A stretch of 64,000 bases of DNA, taken from Rhizophagus irregularis (taxonomy: Eukaryota > Glomeromycota > Glomeromycetes > Glomerales > Glomeraceae). Positions 23,731 to 34,141 of the stretch are shown piece by piece. The translations under genes and the position numbers were made by a program. The stretch spans positions 4,278,001 through 4,342,000 of the forward strand of contig NC_089435.1 in the NCBI RefSeq assembly GCF_026210795.1, written 5' to 3'. Positions within the stretch are counted from its first letter, which is position 1. Every line of letters starts with the position of its first letter. The notes below the pieces were generated by a model that saw only the letters and a list, made by a program, of their open reading frames with translations, was not told the origin of the DNA and did not search any database.

Positions 23731-26150
23731 TTTTATTATTTCGCGATTGATATAGATTATAGATTAGTTTTTAAAAAGTGTTTAAAAATGTATTCCAAAG
23801 AATAGAAACTATTGTTGACTTTCAGTAAATTCACGGAAATATTGGTTGTATTTATATTTCAAATGTTTGAAAACTTTTACACGTCTAGACTCTAGAGACA
23901 TAGATAAAAACCAATTTAGATTTCATTTAGAACCGAACAGAATTTTTTTTTTTAGATCAATAATTACCAAAATTGTTTTATTTCCTCGTTTATCATCGAT
24001 AATCTTGAAGGCGAAGCAAAAAAAAAAATATTTTTTCTTTAAAAATTTTTTTTTTTCTGCATAGCATCATGAAACGTCTGACACCAGACATGCATGAAAT
24101 ATCCTATGTTACACTATATAATAGTAGCATATATAAATGATCAAATCTAAACTTGGATATACCATTTGAAAATACAATAATACCGGAGAATATTTAGAAA
24201 TTTTAAAAATAAAAACTTTTTAGAAAAACCTGAAGATATAAATTCTTGAAACATTTTGTTTGATATTATTCTTCACTCTCCTTGATTTTCCAAAATAAGG
24301 TGTTTTTGATACAAACAAAAAAAAAAATTGTACATAATACTCTGTGATATTTACAATTAAATGAATAATCGAAACAATTTTGAATTTGAATCAGGATCTC
24401 TAAATAACTTTCGTCCAAACGTTGTTCTAAAAAATCTATTAAAAAGTTTCCCATTAGAATTGATTAATTAGCGTAGAATTTATGTAATGAAACGTACAGT
24501 ATGTGTGAATGTAACACCTTTGTCATGAGTTCTCAACTTAATTTCTCAGCTTTGTTATTTTAAAATAAATCGTAATAGATTTACCAATGATATCTTTTTA
24601 AAAATAATAAAATTCTATTGGAACTAGGAAAATGGATAAATGATTGTCTTGTACAAAGACATCTTCTCAAACCATTTGTTAAAAGAAATCTTAGTTCTAA
24701 TGTTGGTTTTCTACTCTCCTAATTAGACAAATTTAATTAGACAATTTAATAAATAAGAATATTACGGAAAATCTATTACGCTATAGCACTGCATACAGTA
24801 GTAGTACATCACCCAGTAGTTCTCTTGGTCTTAGTCTTAATCAAAGTATTATCGGTACTTTTATGAGGCAGGAGACTTAGCAATGGTCTAAATTTCAGTA
24901 GTATTAGTTTTACTTTTCAATTATCGTTAATTAAGTTATAATCTTACCAAATTAATTTTATTATCAGATAATAAATAAAAAAATAAAAAAAAGCATATTG
25001 ACATATTGACGTTGGTGCATTAACAAAACTACCTGCCTCTACATCCCGTTCCATAAATATATCATTTCATAATCTCATTGTCTGTTAAGCCAAACGTTCT
25101 AGTAGCATTAGCTCCGGATGTATATGGAATAAAATAATTTACTTTAACTGACATTGCAACATGATGAAGTGGGACTATGTCAATATTCGATAAGTATATT
25201 CGATAAGTATATTCGATAAGCATATTCGATAAGTCTTGCTATGATAATTAATTCCTGAGTCTTATAACAGATAAATGGAACGGATAAAAAAAGTTTTTTT
25301 ATTATAAGAGCATTAATTGACAATGCAATTCAACTAATGAAACCCATAGCACGAAATTTAAATTTAATAAAGAATTATTTGATATGATAGGAATAAAGTG
25401 TTTGAATATATATATATTTTTTCTTTGTTGATTTTTCTTGATATATAATGTTTTTGATCTCATTCTTTCAGCCGATCTGCAGGACTTGGTTACAAAATTA
25501 GTTATGGACTATGGACTATAAAGCATCCATTTTCAAATTTGATTTCAGTTAAATAACAATGAAATTACTCATTTGTAGATAGATAACATTCATAATATAA
25601 ACCGTAGTAAAATTACAGATAATTTCGTTTCATGATGTTAGTATTCGACCTTCTATAATTTGTTACCATAAATGAGACATTCTTTTCTAATTAAAATAAT
25701 TGTTTCTCAAAATAAATGTGATATCTCATAAAGTGAATTTATATACTTTTAACTATAGCGAAATACAGCCTAGATGTAAGAAGAAAAGAAATGAAAATAT
25801 TAAATTGCCGATCCTACTTAAGAACGGCACTCTCATCGAATATTGGTGTATAATTTTTTTAGCTTATTCTTTTTTTTACCAATATTGAAAAAATTGCAAA
25901 ATAATTTTTTTTCAGTATCTACTAATTACGCAAAAACGGTAAAATGAAGCGGAATCCGACGCACATGAAATGTTTACTCTTTTTTTCACAATTTTTTGCC
26001 TTACTCTTTTTCTTCTTGAGATTTATGATATAATTTTAACAAGATATCGATACGTTTTCAAAACTTGTTTCTTGACGATTATCAAGCGGTTTGCTATATG
26101 AAGCAAGAGGCTCGGTAATTCATTTAAAATAGCTTTACGTATATTTTTAC
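23731..26150. other. Intergenic AT-rich sequence
   Basis: No supported gene. Open frames at 23846-24064, 24266-24454 and 25700-25888 have no motif and are treated as chance. A four-copy 13-bp repeat at 25183-25234 is listed separately. Confidence 0.5.
25183..25234. repeat. Four tandem copies of a 13-bp unit
   Basis: The unit ATATTCGATAAGT is repeated four times with one substitution (C for T in copy three). Confidence 0.9.
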
Positions 26151-27147
26151 GTTGTCGGACCGACGGAACCTTTTCCCGACAACGATTTCACCGACCATTT
26201 TCCCGAATAACATCTTTTCCCGACATGACATTATCCCGATGATAAATATCCCGAAAGACAAATCCCGACATGACATTTTCCCAAATTCAATTTATGAAAA
26301 TGTAACTTTGGTTGGGTATATATTTAACACTAATACATTATAAATCGCAAATTTAAATTTTTTAAATTTTTTAAAATTAGTTTTATTGATAATAAAATAT
26401 TGGTTTATGATAAATAACTATACAAATGCTTTTACAAATAGATATACAAAATAAACTGGGTAAAAATAATCGAAAGTAATTGTTAAAAAATTCATGTGTA
26501 ACCGTTACGTTTTGTATAAATAATTTTGAATTGCGCAGCTGTCGGGTCATGTGTAGCCAATCTGAGAGATTTTCATCGCTAATATACAATTCCGGTTAAT
26601 GAAATTTTAATTGGATTTTTTTTTTTGCTAATTAACGAAAAAAAAGCTTACTAATCATGTTTCATTTTCGGCCATTCAAGATGATACAATGATTGCAATC
26701 TGCAATCCAGTCTCTTTTTTAGTCCGGATCTTTTTTTAAATTAATATAAAATACGTAATTTTAGTTTAATATGTTTAATATGTGAAATTGTAATTGTGTT
26801 CAAAATCTCAATTAATTAAGATAAATTACGTGATAAAATGTAATAATTGTAAAATAATAAATTCATTTTTCATTTAATAAAAAAAAAATTAAGAAAATAT
26901 TACGCAAAAGTAAATTAGATAAATATAATAAACATAAAATTTAATTTTACTATTAATTTATTTATTATAAAGTATTTTTGTGATCATTTTTCGTAATTTG
27001 ATTTCGGGAAAATATCATGTCGGGATAATGTATGTCGGGAAAAGGTGTTATTCGGGAAAATGTCCATTAGGGATTTTGTCCTGTCGGTGAAATCGTTGCC
27101 GGGAAAAGGTTACGTCGGAAAATAGATGTCGGGAAATCGTTCCGTAA
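26151..27147. mobile_element. Foldback element FB2, about 1 kb
   Basis: Two inverted arms of about 140 bp (about 26151-26290 and 26998-27147) consist of short units such as TTTTCCCGACAACG, TTTCACCGAC and TTTTCCCGAATAACA in the same order. They enclose an AT-rich core of about 700 bp with no gene. The outer left end reads TTGTCGGACC, which also occurs at the outer right end of the element at 30119-31115. The internally repetitive long arms resemble foldback transposons. No target duplication could be fixed. Confidence 0.7.
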
Positions 27148-27589
27148 CCATATGCCGCATAACATTATCCAAAAAGTTACTCATGGCTGGCTTTTTGTGT
27201 CTTTCTACTCGCGCCTCGCTTACTTATACCATATTTTGGTCGTCGTAGCGTTTCCTTCCATGCAAACTACCTATATAGTTTCTAAATCAAGTGTATAGTT
27301 ACACCTTTTTAAGTAATTTATTATCAAAATTAACAATATATAAAAGGTATAATTTATTTTTTACAGTAACGTGGAGCTTTAAATACATCTGTTCAATTAT
27401 CATCAGTTCAAGATAGCTGAATAAAAACTGATTTTGTTCAAGCGCAGTAGCAAAGTTATAATAGTTCAAGAGGCTGCAAGAAAGTTGTACCAAAGAAAAA
27501 TTAAAAATTCAAAATCTCAAAGTATATACTTTAGACATCATATATTAATCAAGTTGTATTCTTTATTTTAGACATAAACTTTGATCGTT

Positions 27590-27830
27590 ATTTCTTAATA
27601 GATTGGGACAATTCTGCTTCTAATACAAATGATGAAGATAGTATCTTCGCTTCATTACCTCAGATGAATAAAACCACTTTGTCCGCAAATGATACAGACG
27701 AACCAGAATGGAATTCTTCAAAGAAGACCTTGACTCTTTTGTGAACGGTATTTCTGGACCTGAAAAATTGTATGAAGGAGTTAAGAATTTTTTTTCGGTT
27801 AACTCAAATATACAGATGACATTGTGATAT
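27590..27830 (+). pseudogene. Gene fragment of unrecognised family
   Basis: After a possible acceptor (TTTCTTAATAG) a protein-like frame contains DWDNSASNTNDEDSIFASLP and NDTDEPEW. A one-base shift at about 27710 then leads into EFFKEDLDSFVNGISGPE and LYEGVKNFF. The acidic and Ser/Asn-rich composition stands out from the surrounding spacer. No family is recognised and no complete gene can be drawn. Confidence 0.35.
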
Positions 27831-28678
27831 GATATGAAACATCAGATTCAAGTTTTGTGAAGAACGCGTAAAACATGCAATTATTGATAGATTAAAGGCG
27901 TAATGTCGTAATGAGCCATTGCAAATTTTAGTGTTGTATTAGATAATTTATTAATAATAATTAATAGTTTTTCAAATATATATCCTAATTTATCAATGAT
28001 TTCTATACTAATAATTTTTTCGATAAAACTTTAACATTAGTACAAATATACAAATAAATGAAAAACAGATGTAAAATGGATTCTTAATTCTTCTTTTAAG
28101 ACAATTTATGAATGGATTTCCTGTTTATAAGATAATCATGTTTTTTTGAGTTTTATGGCCGGAACCATGATTATAAGTAATAGTTATTTCACGGAGTCAC
28201 TGTAAAATATCATGATATATTATTGCTTAAAGTATTTTTTTTTTTTTTGGAGAAAAGTAAAAAGCAAAAAAGGTTGATTTTTTATAAGAAAATATTACTT
28301 ATCTTGTATGTCTTGTTGACCATGATAGTCATGGTCGGTTGATTTTTCTGGAATCATATGATCTAATAAGATAACGCGATCTAGACTGGAGATGAGTTGC
28401 ATATCTACTGTACATACATTTTCACATTTACGGATAATGTTGATAATATTTCATTTTATTTCTTATATTAAAAATAATTACTTTTAAAGATCCTTTTCCT
28501 AATACAGAACTCGACTTAACTGGCGCGTTTTTGATTAAATTTTAAGAAATAATTTTAAAAATATTACGAAGTATTGATAATTGCATAAACCACGTCATCG
28601 ATTGGGTGTCTAATAAACAAATATTGAGATTAGTAAAATCTTATTTTGTCATATCATTAATTCTGTTGGTGTCAGCAA

Positions 28679-28920
28679 CGTATGCATGCGGGTCAACCAT
28701 TTTATGACAAAAATATTGAACCACTATTATTTCCTGATCTTTTTCCATATGGAAAAGGCTTTTATAATGAATGAAGATACAAATCGGCGCTTTAAAGATA
28801 GTTTAGGCAATTATTCAAAATCATTATTACTTTGTCCTGATCCTAGATGGCGTATGTCATTAAAATTATCAGACTCGATTTATTGCACTTATTTTATACA
28901 AAATAAAAAAATTTTTATGT
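28679..28920 (+). pseudogene. Helitron-like replication protein fragment
   Basis: A frame from about 28682 reads GQPFYDKNIEPLLFPDLFPY then GKGFYNE. After a small duplication that shifts the frame (about 28766-28774) it continues as SLGNYSKSLLLCPDPRWR. The FP.LFPYGKG followed by a Y.K.LL..DPRW pattern is the helitron helicase-like N-terminal domain. Only about 80 codons survive, without the Rep catalytic motifs or the helicase, so it is a dead fragment. Confidence 0.6.
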
Positions 28921-29103
28921 AACATAATACTTTTTTTTAAAAAAAAAAATAATTTTTTGAAATTTAAATATCACGGGAAAAAAAACGTATACACAATAAT
29001 GAGAATAATATTTTTAAATTGAAATTTTATTTTGTTATTAAATAATTTAAATATGACTTTCAAAATATTCATAAATTAAGAAAACTAGTCGATACAAACA
29101 CTG

Positions 29104-29196
29104 CAGTGATGGCAAAATGACTATGCCATTCGGCCATTTCGAAAGTGACCAGTCATTTGAGTCATTTGAGGTCATTTGGATCACTGGCCAGTACTG
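29104..29196. mobile_element. Short copy of the hAT-type MITE
   Basis: It starts CAGTGATGGC and ends in GGCCAGTACTG. Its last 51 bp match the right end of the element at 7663-8001 in all but about four positions. Most of the internal part, including the nested palindromic unit, is missing. The flanking 8-mers do not match, so insertion was followed by rearrangement or the element is truncated. Its right end overlaps the 3' end of the secreted protein gene at 29181-29498. Confidence 0.7.
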
Positions 29197-29498
29197 CATC
29201 TACAATCACCACCACCACTACCTATTGGGCATACACACGCTCTAGTGCATTTGCCAACATGACAAAAATTTCCATTAATATCAACTTGATATCTATGTTG
29301 AAGACGTTCACAATTAATATTTTCACCACAGACAACACCTCCAACAGTTATGCCTTGGGGATTACAGCCTTTAATGTTATCAGGTTTACAGTCACAGTTG
29401 GATCCTATGTTCACATTGCAGGCGGCAGAGGTACCAGAGATGAATAAGACCAAGAGGCTCAAGAAACCAAAGATAAAAAGATGAATAGAGCGGTTCAT
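29181..29498 (-). CDS. Secreted cysteine-rich protein, C-terminus supplied by a MITE
   Basis: This 105-aa single-exon protein starts at 29498. Residues 1-25 are a signal peptide ending in a SGTSA-like cleavage site. The mature part has twelve cysteines in about 80 residues (including NCDC, ACVC and DCRC), typical of small disulphide-rich secreted proteins and candidate effectors. Family and function are not recognised. The last codons (Ser-Thr-Gly-Gln-stop and the third base of the final Cys codon) lie inside the MITE end at 29196, so the native C-terminus is lost or replaced. It is uncertain whether the product still folds or is expressed. Confidence 0.65.
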   Translation of the reverse strand: MNRSIHLFIFGFLSLLVLFISGTSAACNVNIGSNCDCKPDNIKGCNPQGITVGGVVCGENINCERLQHRYQVDINGNFCHVGKCTRACVCPIGSGGGDCRCSTGQ

Positions 29499-29519
29499 TT
29501 TCTTCAGGTGGTTTAATTG

Positions 29520-29575
29520 AATAAGGATTAGGGTTGGAGTTAGGGTTAGATTAAGGTCAGATTAGGATTAGAATT
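29520..29575. repeat. Degenerate telomere-like TTAGGG words upstream of the secreted protein
   Basis: Plus-strand words GGATTAGGGTT, GTTAGGGTTAG and GATTAGGATTAG lie directly in the 5' flank of the minus-strand gene starting at 29498. A similar run occurs at 2756-2776. The array is too short and imperfect to be a true telomere. Confidence 0.6.
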
Positions 29576-29671
29576 TTGATTTATTATTTTGATCTAATTT
29601 GATTTTTTTATTTTTATTTTTTTGTTTTGTTTTGAAGAATTAACGCCCGTATTTATAATAATTTTTTCCAC

Positions 29672-30018
29672 ATGCTAGTTCTAGTTCTCTTATTTTCACA
29701 ATTATGTATTTGTATTAGAGGTATACATAAAACACTCAAGCATTGGTGCTTCTAAGTTTTGCGCTTCCAACAAATCTGTGGTGCAGGATCTTGATGATCT
29801 CAAATAAAAGAAGAGGAATACGAACAATGGATCGACAATATAATTATTTTCTATTAATGCTAGTTCTCTTATTTTCATAATTATGTATTGTATTAGAGGT
29901 ATACATTTCGCGCTTCCCAACAAATCTGTGATGCAGGTTCTTAATGATCTCAAATAAAAGAAGAGCCCATTCGGAATACGAGGAACAATGGATCGACAAT
30001 ATAATTATTTTCTATTAA
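29672..30018. repeat. Direct tandem duplication, two units of about 160-185 bp
   Basis: Unit 1 (29672-29856) and unit 2 (29857-30018) both run from TGCTAGTTCT through TGTATTAGAGGTATACAT, CCAACAAATCTGTG and CTCAAATAAAAGAAGAG to ATCGACAATATAATTATTTT. Small indels separate them. No gene is encoded. Confidence 0.85.
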
Positions 30019-30118
30019 AAGTCTTCCGTTAAATCAATATTACGCCTATAACAGGTATGATCAGCAAAATGATCTAATTACGATGGATCGGCAAATTGAA
30101 CTAATTATTGATAATTAT

Positions 30119-31115
30119 TGGATCCCGAATGCGGTTACAGTACGATTTCCTGAATGCCTTTTTCCTGAATATATCTTTTCCCGAAGTCATTTGCCTGAAT
30201 GCCAATTTTTCGAACTGAACATTTTCCTGAAATATACAATTTCCCGAATCCTTATTTCCCGAATCCCATTTCCTGAAGTCTAATTTCCCGAATCCTAAAT
30301 CCCAATATCCTGAATCCCAATATCCCGAATTCAAATATCCTTAATTCTAATATTCTGAATTCTAATATTCTGAATGGACAATTTCTTGAATTATATAATA
30401 AATTGTATATTTTCTCATATGATCTATAAATAAACTATATAATAAATTTAAAAAATAAGAACTATTGATAAAGACTAATTTCTACCATTTTATATAAAAC
30501 AATTGAATATGAATTTTATTTGTCATAATTATGTAATTTGGGGAGTGGCTATTTCAAGCATCCCTTGCCTGTACAAGATTACGATCAATTGAAGTAAATA
30601 TGAAGTAAACATAAGGAAATATATATACAATCAATTATATTGCATTTTTAGCTAATAAAATTTTTCTCCGACCCACTGAGTTGATAATATTTTCCTAAAC
30701 ATCAAGTAAATATAATTAATTTACATTTTAGGAGATAAAGATTTGGTACAGGTACAAATTTCAAACAGATACTTTGACTGAATAATAAAATCTGCTCGCT
30801 TTGCATTATTTATTGTTTTAATACAAGTTAGTTTATTACATATTAAAATTATACAAAATAATATTAAATTCAGTAAAATGTCCATTCAGAATATCAAGGT
30901 TCATGATATTGGAATTTGGGATAAAATAATTCAGGATAAAAATTCAGGAAATTGGATGTTTCATATAATTCCAGAAATTGAGATTTGGGAAATTGGCATT
31001 CGGTAAAATGGAATTTCAGGAAATGATCAATTTCTGGAAATAGGCATTCAGAAAATTGGATTCGGGAAAAGGTATATTCAGGAAATTGGTATTCAGAAAA
31101 TGGTCCGACAAGGCC
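30119..31115. mobile_element. Foldback element FB3, about 1 kb
   Basis: The left part (30119-30385) is a run of TTTCCCGAATCC/TTTCCTGAATGCC units. The right part (30880-31115) carries the same units in inverse orientation, GGAAATTGGCATTCGG and GGATTCGGGAAAAGG. The core of about 500 bp is AT-rich. The right outer end read inward gives TTGTCGGACC, as in FB2 at 26151. Open frames at 30083-30334 on both strands arise from the repeat units and are not genes. Confidence 0.7.
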
Positions 31116-31752
31116 GAATGCCGGGCAAGCAACCCTACCTAAAACCTAGGGGCAGTGTGCCTGGCGTTGCAGAATCCTATCTTAGTCTGCAGGTAGAAGT
31201 ATTCAATAAACATTCGAAATAACCGATCTATAAATTTGATTATCTGAGGTTAGATCCGCGGATTGTAGATTTTGGATAATTTAAAATATTTCGGGAACTT
31301 ATGACCAGAATTCATAGACTCGTAGCTTGTTCAAAAAGCCCTTTAATGCTACGAATATTAAAATTTAAACTAATTAACTTACTCTGACTTTTACTTAAAT
31401 AACTACTTTTATCCGGATATGAACTAATGACGGGTTATCTAAATAAGTATTGTGTGGCGCTGTAATCGTGGTTTTTATAGTTATACTATACTTATCTGTA
31501 TATTAATTAACAATCGAAATGAATATTATATATTTATTAATTTAAAATTTATACTCAACTGCCATATAAATGCAACCGTGTATTGTTGTTATAAATTTAA
31601 AGTTTGTAACTTTGTATATAGTATTGAAATAGAAAATAATAAAAATTTTAATTTTTAAAACGAAGTATTATATTTGAAATACTTTTATTAATACTATTGA
31701 TGAATTAACCAATTTTAATTGACTCTCTTTTTCACAATTACATAATTCCATT
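31116..31752. other. Spacer, no gene seen
   Basis: No supported feature. An open frame at 31452-31658 is low-complexity. Confidence 0.5.
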
Positions 31753-32033
31753 TCATCGAATTTTAGCTTCATGTTCCCTTAATGCAATTTCTTGTTCTTT
31801 TAATGCTAATCATTTTCCCAATATTCAAGCTCTTTAAACCTTAAAGCCAACTCACTCTCTTTATTATGATTATCTTCTTCATAATTATCATCTTCAAAAC
31901 AATCTCCTTCAACATTAGTATCAATCACAATGGTCTTTTTTATTCTTTTTCTTGTTATTATTGGATTGCACATTTTGTGTACGCTTCACAGGGACTGATT
32001 TTGCAGTATTTGACCTTTTAATTTGTATGCGGG
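31753..32033 (-). pseudogene. Fragment of a charged coiled-coil protein
   Basis: After an acceptor-like TTATTAG, the frame begins ARIQIKRSNTAKSVPVKRTQ. After a one-base shift it reads TIVIDTNVEGDCFEDDNYEE and ESELALRFKELEYWEN. After another shift it ends ALKEQEIALREHEAKIR-stop. The basic, then acidic, then heptad-like coiled-coil layout resembles the C-terminal half of Myb/SANT-like proteins that accompany Harbinger transposases, but that link is a guess. Two frameshifts make it a relic. Confidence 0.4.
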
Positions 32034-32034
32034 C

Positions 32035-32058
32035 TAATAAATAAATAAATAAATAATT
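32035..32058. repeat. (AAAT)n microsatellite
   Basis: About five to six AAAT units. Confidence 0.75.
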
Positions 32059-32235
32059 TTTTAAATTAAAGTGATACTAATTATTTTTTAAAAAAAATAA
32101 ATATTTATAATATTGAATATATAAATATATATTACATACTGAGTAATAACAGTTACTAGTAATTTGAGATTCTTTCCACAATGATTGCTTAATGCATGTG
32201 CTGCCTCCAGTCCTCCACAACATTGGTATTATCAA

Positions 32236-32351
32236 GAGACGTTACCCATATTTTTTTTCTTAGAGTGGTTATCGGGGAGACGTTACCCACATTTTTTTAT
32301 TTCTTAGAGTGGTTATCGGGATCCATCCCAAAACAAGACGTTACCCATATC
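32236..32351. repeat. Short tandem repeat, two and a half units
   Basis: GACGTTACCCATATTTTTTT followed by CTTAGAGTGGTTATCGGG occurs twice, and the first part occurs a third time at 32337-32351. The overlapping open frame at 32196-32501 is a by-product. Confidence 0.75.
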
Positions 32352-32735
32352 TCTTTGACATACATTTGTATCAACTCCCAGATCTACAAATTATCAATTA
32401 GTGGTACAGTACATACGCCCATAATTCTAAGATTCGATAATTTGAATTACTCACAATCATGTGATTTTAATAATAAACAAGAACAAATTAAGTTCATGTA
32501 AACTATTATGACGTAATAAATCATACATAATTGCTCCTTGATTAACTTGTTTCTCAGATTTTACAAAACATATTTTGAAATTTGTAAAATCTGTATTAGA
32601 GACGGCTAAGTCTATAAAATTTTTTAATAATATTTAACGTTAATCATGAATGAAGCTATTGGATTACGTATGTATTATAATATTTAGGAATACATGTTTT
32701 AAATCTACTAATAACATGGTCACTCACTGTAGTAG

Positions 32736-32972
32736 AAGATTGACCAAGAAAACGGTGGAGTAGGAACAAATGATCAAGAAAACGATGGAGTAGGAAAAGA
32801 TTTAAAAAAAGGTTCATTTGTATTTCTTCGAAATTTGCCAGAAGAATTACGAGATGTTTACGACGATTTGGCCCCAGAGGCGGATATTTATTTTAATAGC
32901 ATTAAAAGCAACAAAGAAAAGACGAATTATCTCAAAGCAATCTTAGCTACTAAAAAAAAGACAACGTACTAG
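32736..32972 (+). pseudogene. Gene fragment: last 78 codons of an unrecognised protein
   Basis: An open frame without a start codon begins after AG at 32734-32735, possibly an acceptor. It first encodes two copies of a short acidic repeat (QENGGVG, QENDGVG). A well-formed segment follows (SFVFLRNLPEELRDVYDDLA and TNYLKAILATKKK) up to a stop at 32972. Composition is clearly protein-like. No upstream exon is found. It may be the 3' exon of a gene or a retroelement gag-like tail. Confidence 0.35.
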
Positions 32973-33704
32973 AAAAGGAGTATGTTATGTTTTGTTTATT
33001 GGTCGTTAATTTTCCTACTGCCGTAATTGTTCTTTTGATTACTCTCGGTCTTATTATAGTTAAAGTGATAACTGGATCGGAAAGTGAATTGTATTCAATA
33101 ATTTCGTATAGCATAACGTATAGTATTAGCTAATATTAGTAAATGTATTATTATGAAAATTACTTTTATCAATTTCATTTAACTTTTTCTTTTTAAAATC
33201 TTGATAAAGTGCGAGAAAGAAAAAAAAAATAATGAATGGTAATAAATATATATATATATATTTATATAATTAAAAAATTTTCTTTGATGTTTAGATCACT
33301 CTTCTGTAAATATAACGCGAATCGATTTTTTTTTTCGGTCTGTCAATCAATTTTTTGTTTCCCCTGGTCTGCCTTTAAGACCGAACATTTTTTTTTTAAT
33401 TTTCTTTCCCCTTTTTTTATTATTAATTTTTTTTTTCGAATTAAAAAAATTCTTTTAATGTTTAGAATTTCCACTTTCAAATTCTTTCCTTTTTTCAGTT
33501 TTTTTTTCCGATTATTTTTTCTTTTTTTTTCAAACTTTCCTTTTTCGGATTTGAACACAAATATAAAAGGAATTTAATACATTTCATTTTTATAGGGATG
33601 TAAGGATTGATCTTAGGAGTAAATATTGGACTTTTATCTTTATTATTGGTAAAGATTTTTTGACGATCTAATGTATAATAATATTTACATATCAAAAAAA
33701 AACG

Positions 33705-33713
33705 TATATATAG
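33705..33713 (+). promoter_or_regulatory. TATA-box-like element
   Basis: TATATATAG lies about 57-65 bp before the start codon of the secreted protein gene at 33770. Confidence 0.4.
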
Positions 33714-33769
33714 TCTGAAAAATTCCTAGACAAATTTCATAAAATAATCAACCAATCACTTTTATCAAC

Positions 33770-34141
33770 ATGAAACTTTCCATCCCATTAACCATTGTTG
33801 CCATAATTTGTATTATAGCACTTGAACAAATTGAAGCAATAGCATTTAATGCTACCATCGGTATATTTGTGTTTTTTTCGCAATGTAAAGTTTGGGCTAC
33901 AGATAGTTATGGTAATATCGTAATGGATACCGGATGGTTGAATTGCGAAGATGGAGATCCAAGTGTAACATTTCATTCTCGAGATATAAAAGCTAATCCA
34001 TACTGGCTTCACGCAAAGGTTATGGGCAGCAAGAGAAAACCAAAACATAGAGGACCATTTAGCTTAGATACCTGTTTTAAATTAACTGGTAATGTTTTTA
34101 AGTGGTCTTTTGATCAACAAGACTTGACATATTGCACTTAA
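33770..34141 (+). CDS. Small secreted protein with four cysteines
   Basis: This is an intact 123-aa single-exon gene. Residues 1-23 (MKLSIPLTIVAIICIIALEQ...EA) form a signal peptide. The mature chain of about 100 residues has four cysteines (C39, C59, C102, C122), likely forming two disulphides, and aromatic-rich patches such as VWATDSYGN and FKWSFDQQ. This suggests a compact beta-rich secreted domain. Family not recognised. A plausible TATA box lies upstream and an AATAAA-like word follows about 50 bp after the stop. It is a candidate for secretion to the cell surface or host interface; that role is inference. Confidence 0.75.
   Translation: MKLSIPLTIVAIICIIALEQIEAIAFNATIGIFVFFSQCKVWATDSYGNIVMDTGWLNCEDGDPSVTFHSRDIKANPYWLHAKVMGSKRKPKHRGPFSLDTCFKLTGNVFKWSFDQQDLTYCT

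Noticed and set aside
25183-25234. Possible CRISPR-like direct repeat
   Set aside because: The 13-bp units are directly adjacent with no spacers; it is a simple tandem repeat.
29145-29447. Plus-strand open frame of 100 codons
   Set aside because: It is antisense to the secreted Cys-rich gene, which has a signal peptide and cysteine pattern; the Thr/Ser-rich translation is a shadow.
30083-30334. Open frames on both strands with repeating SGYWDSGYWDL-like sequence
   Set aside because: They are produced by the CCCGAAT/CCTGAAT repeat units of the foldback arm, not by a gene.
33236-33577. Phe-rich open frame and its antisense Lys-rich frame
   Set aside because: Poly-T tract translated; no start context or domain.
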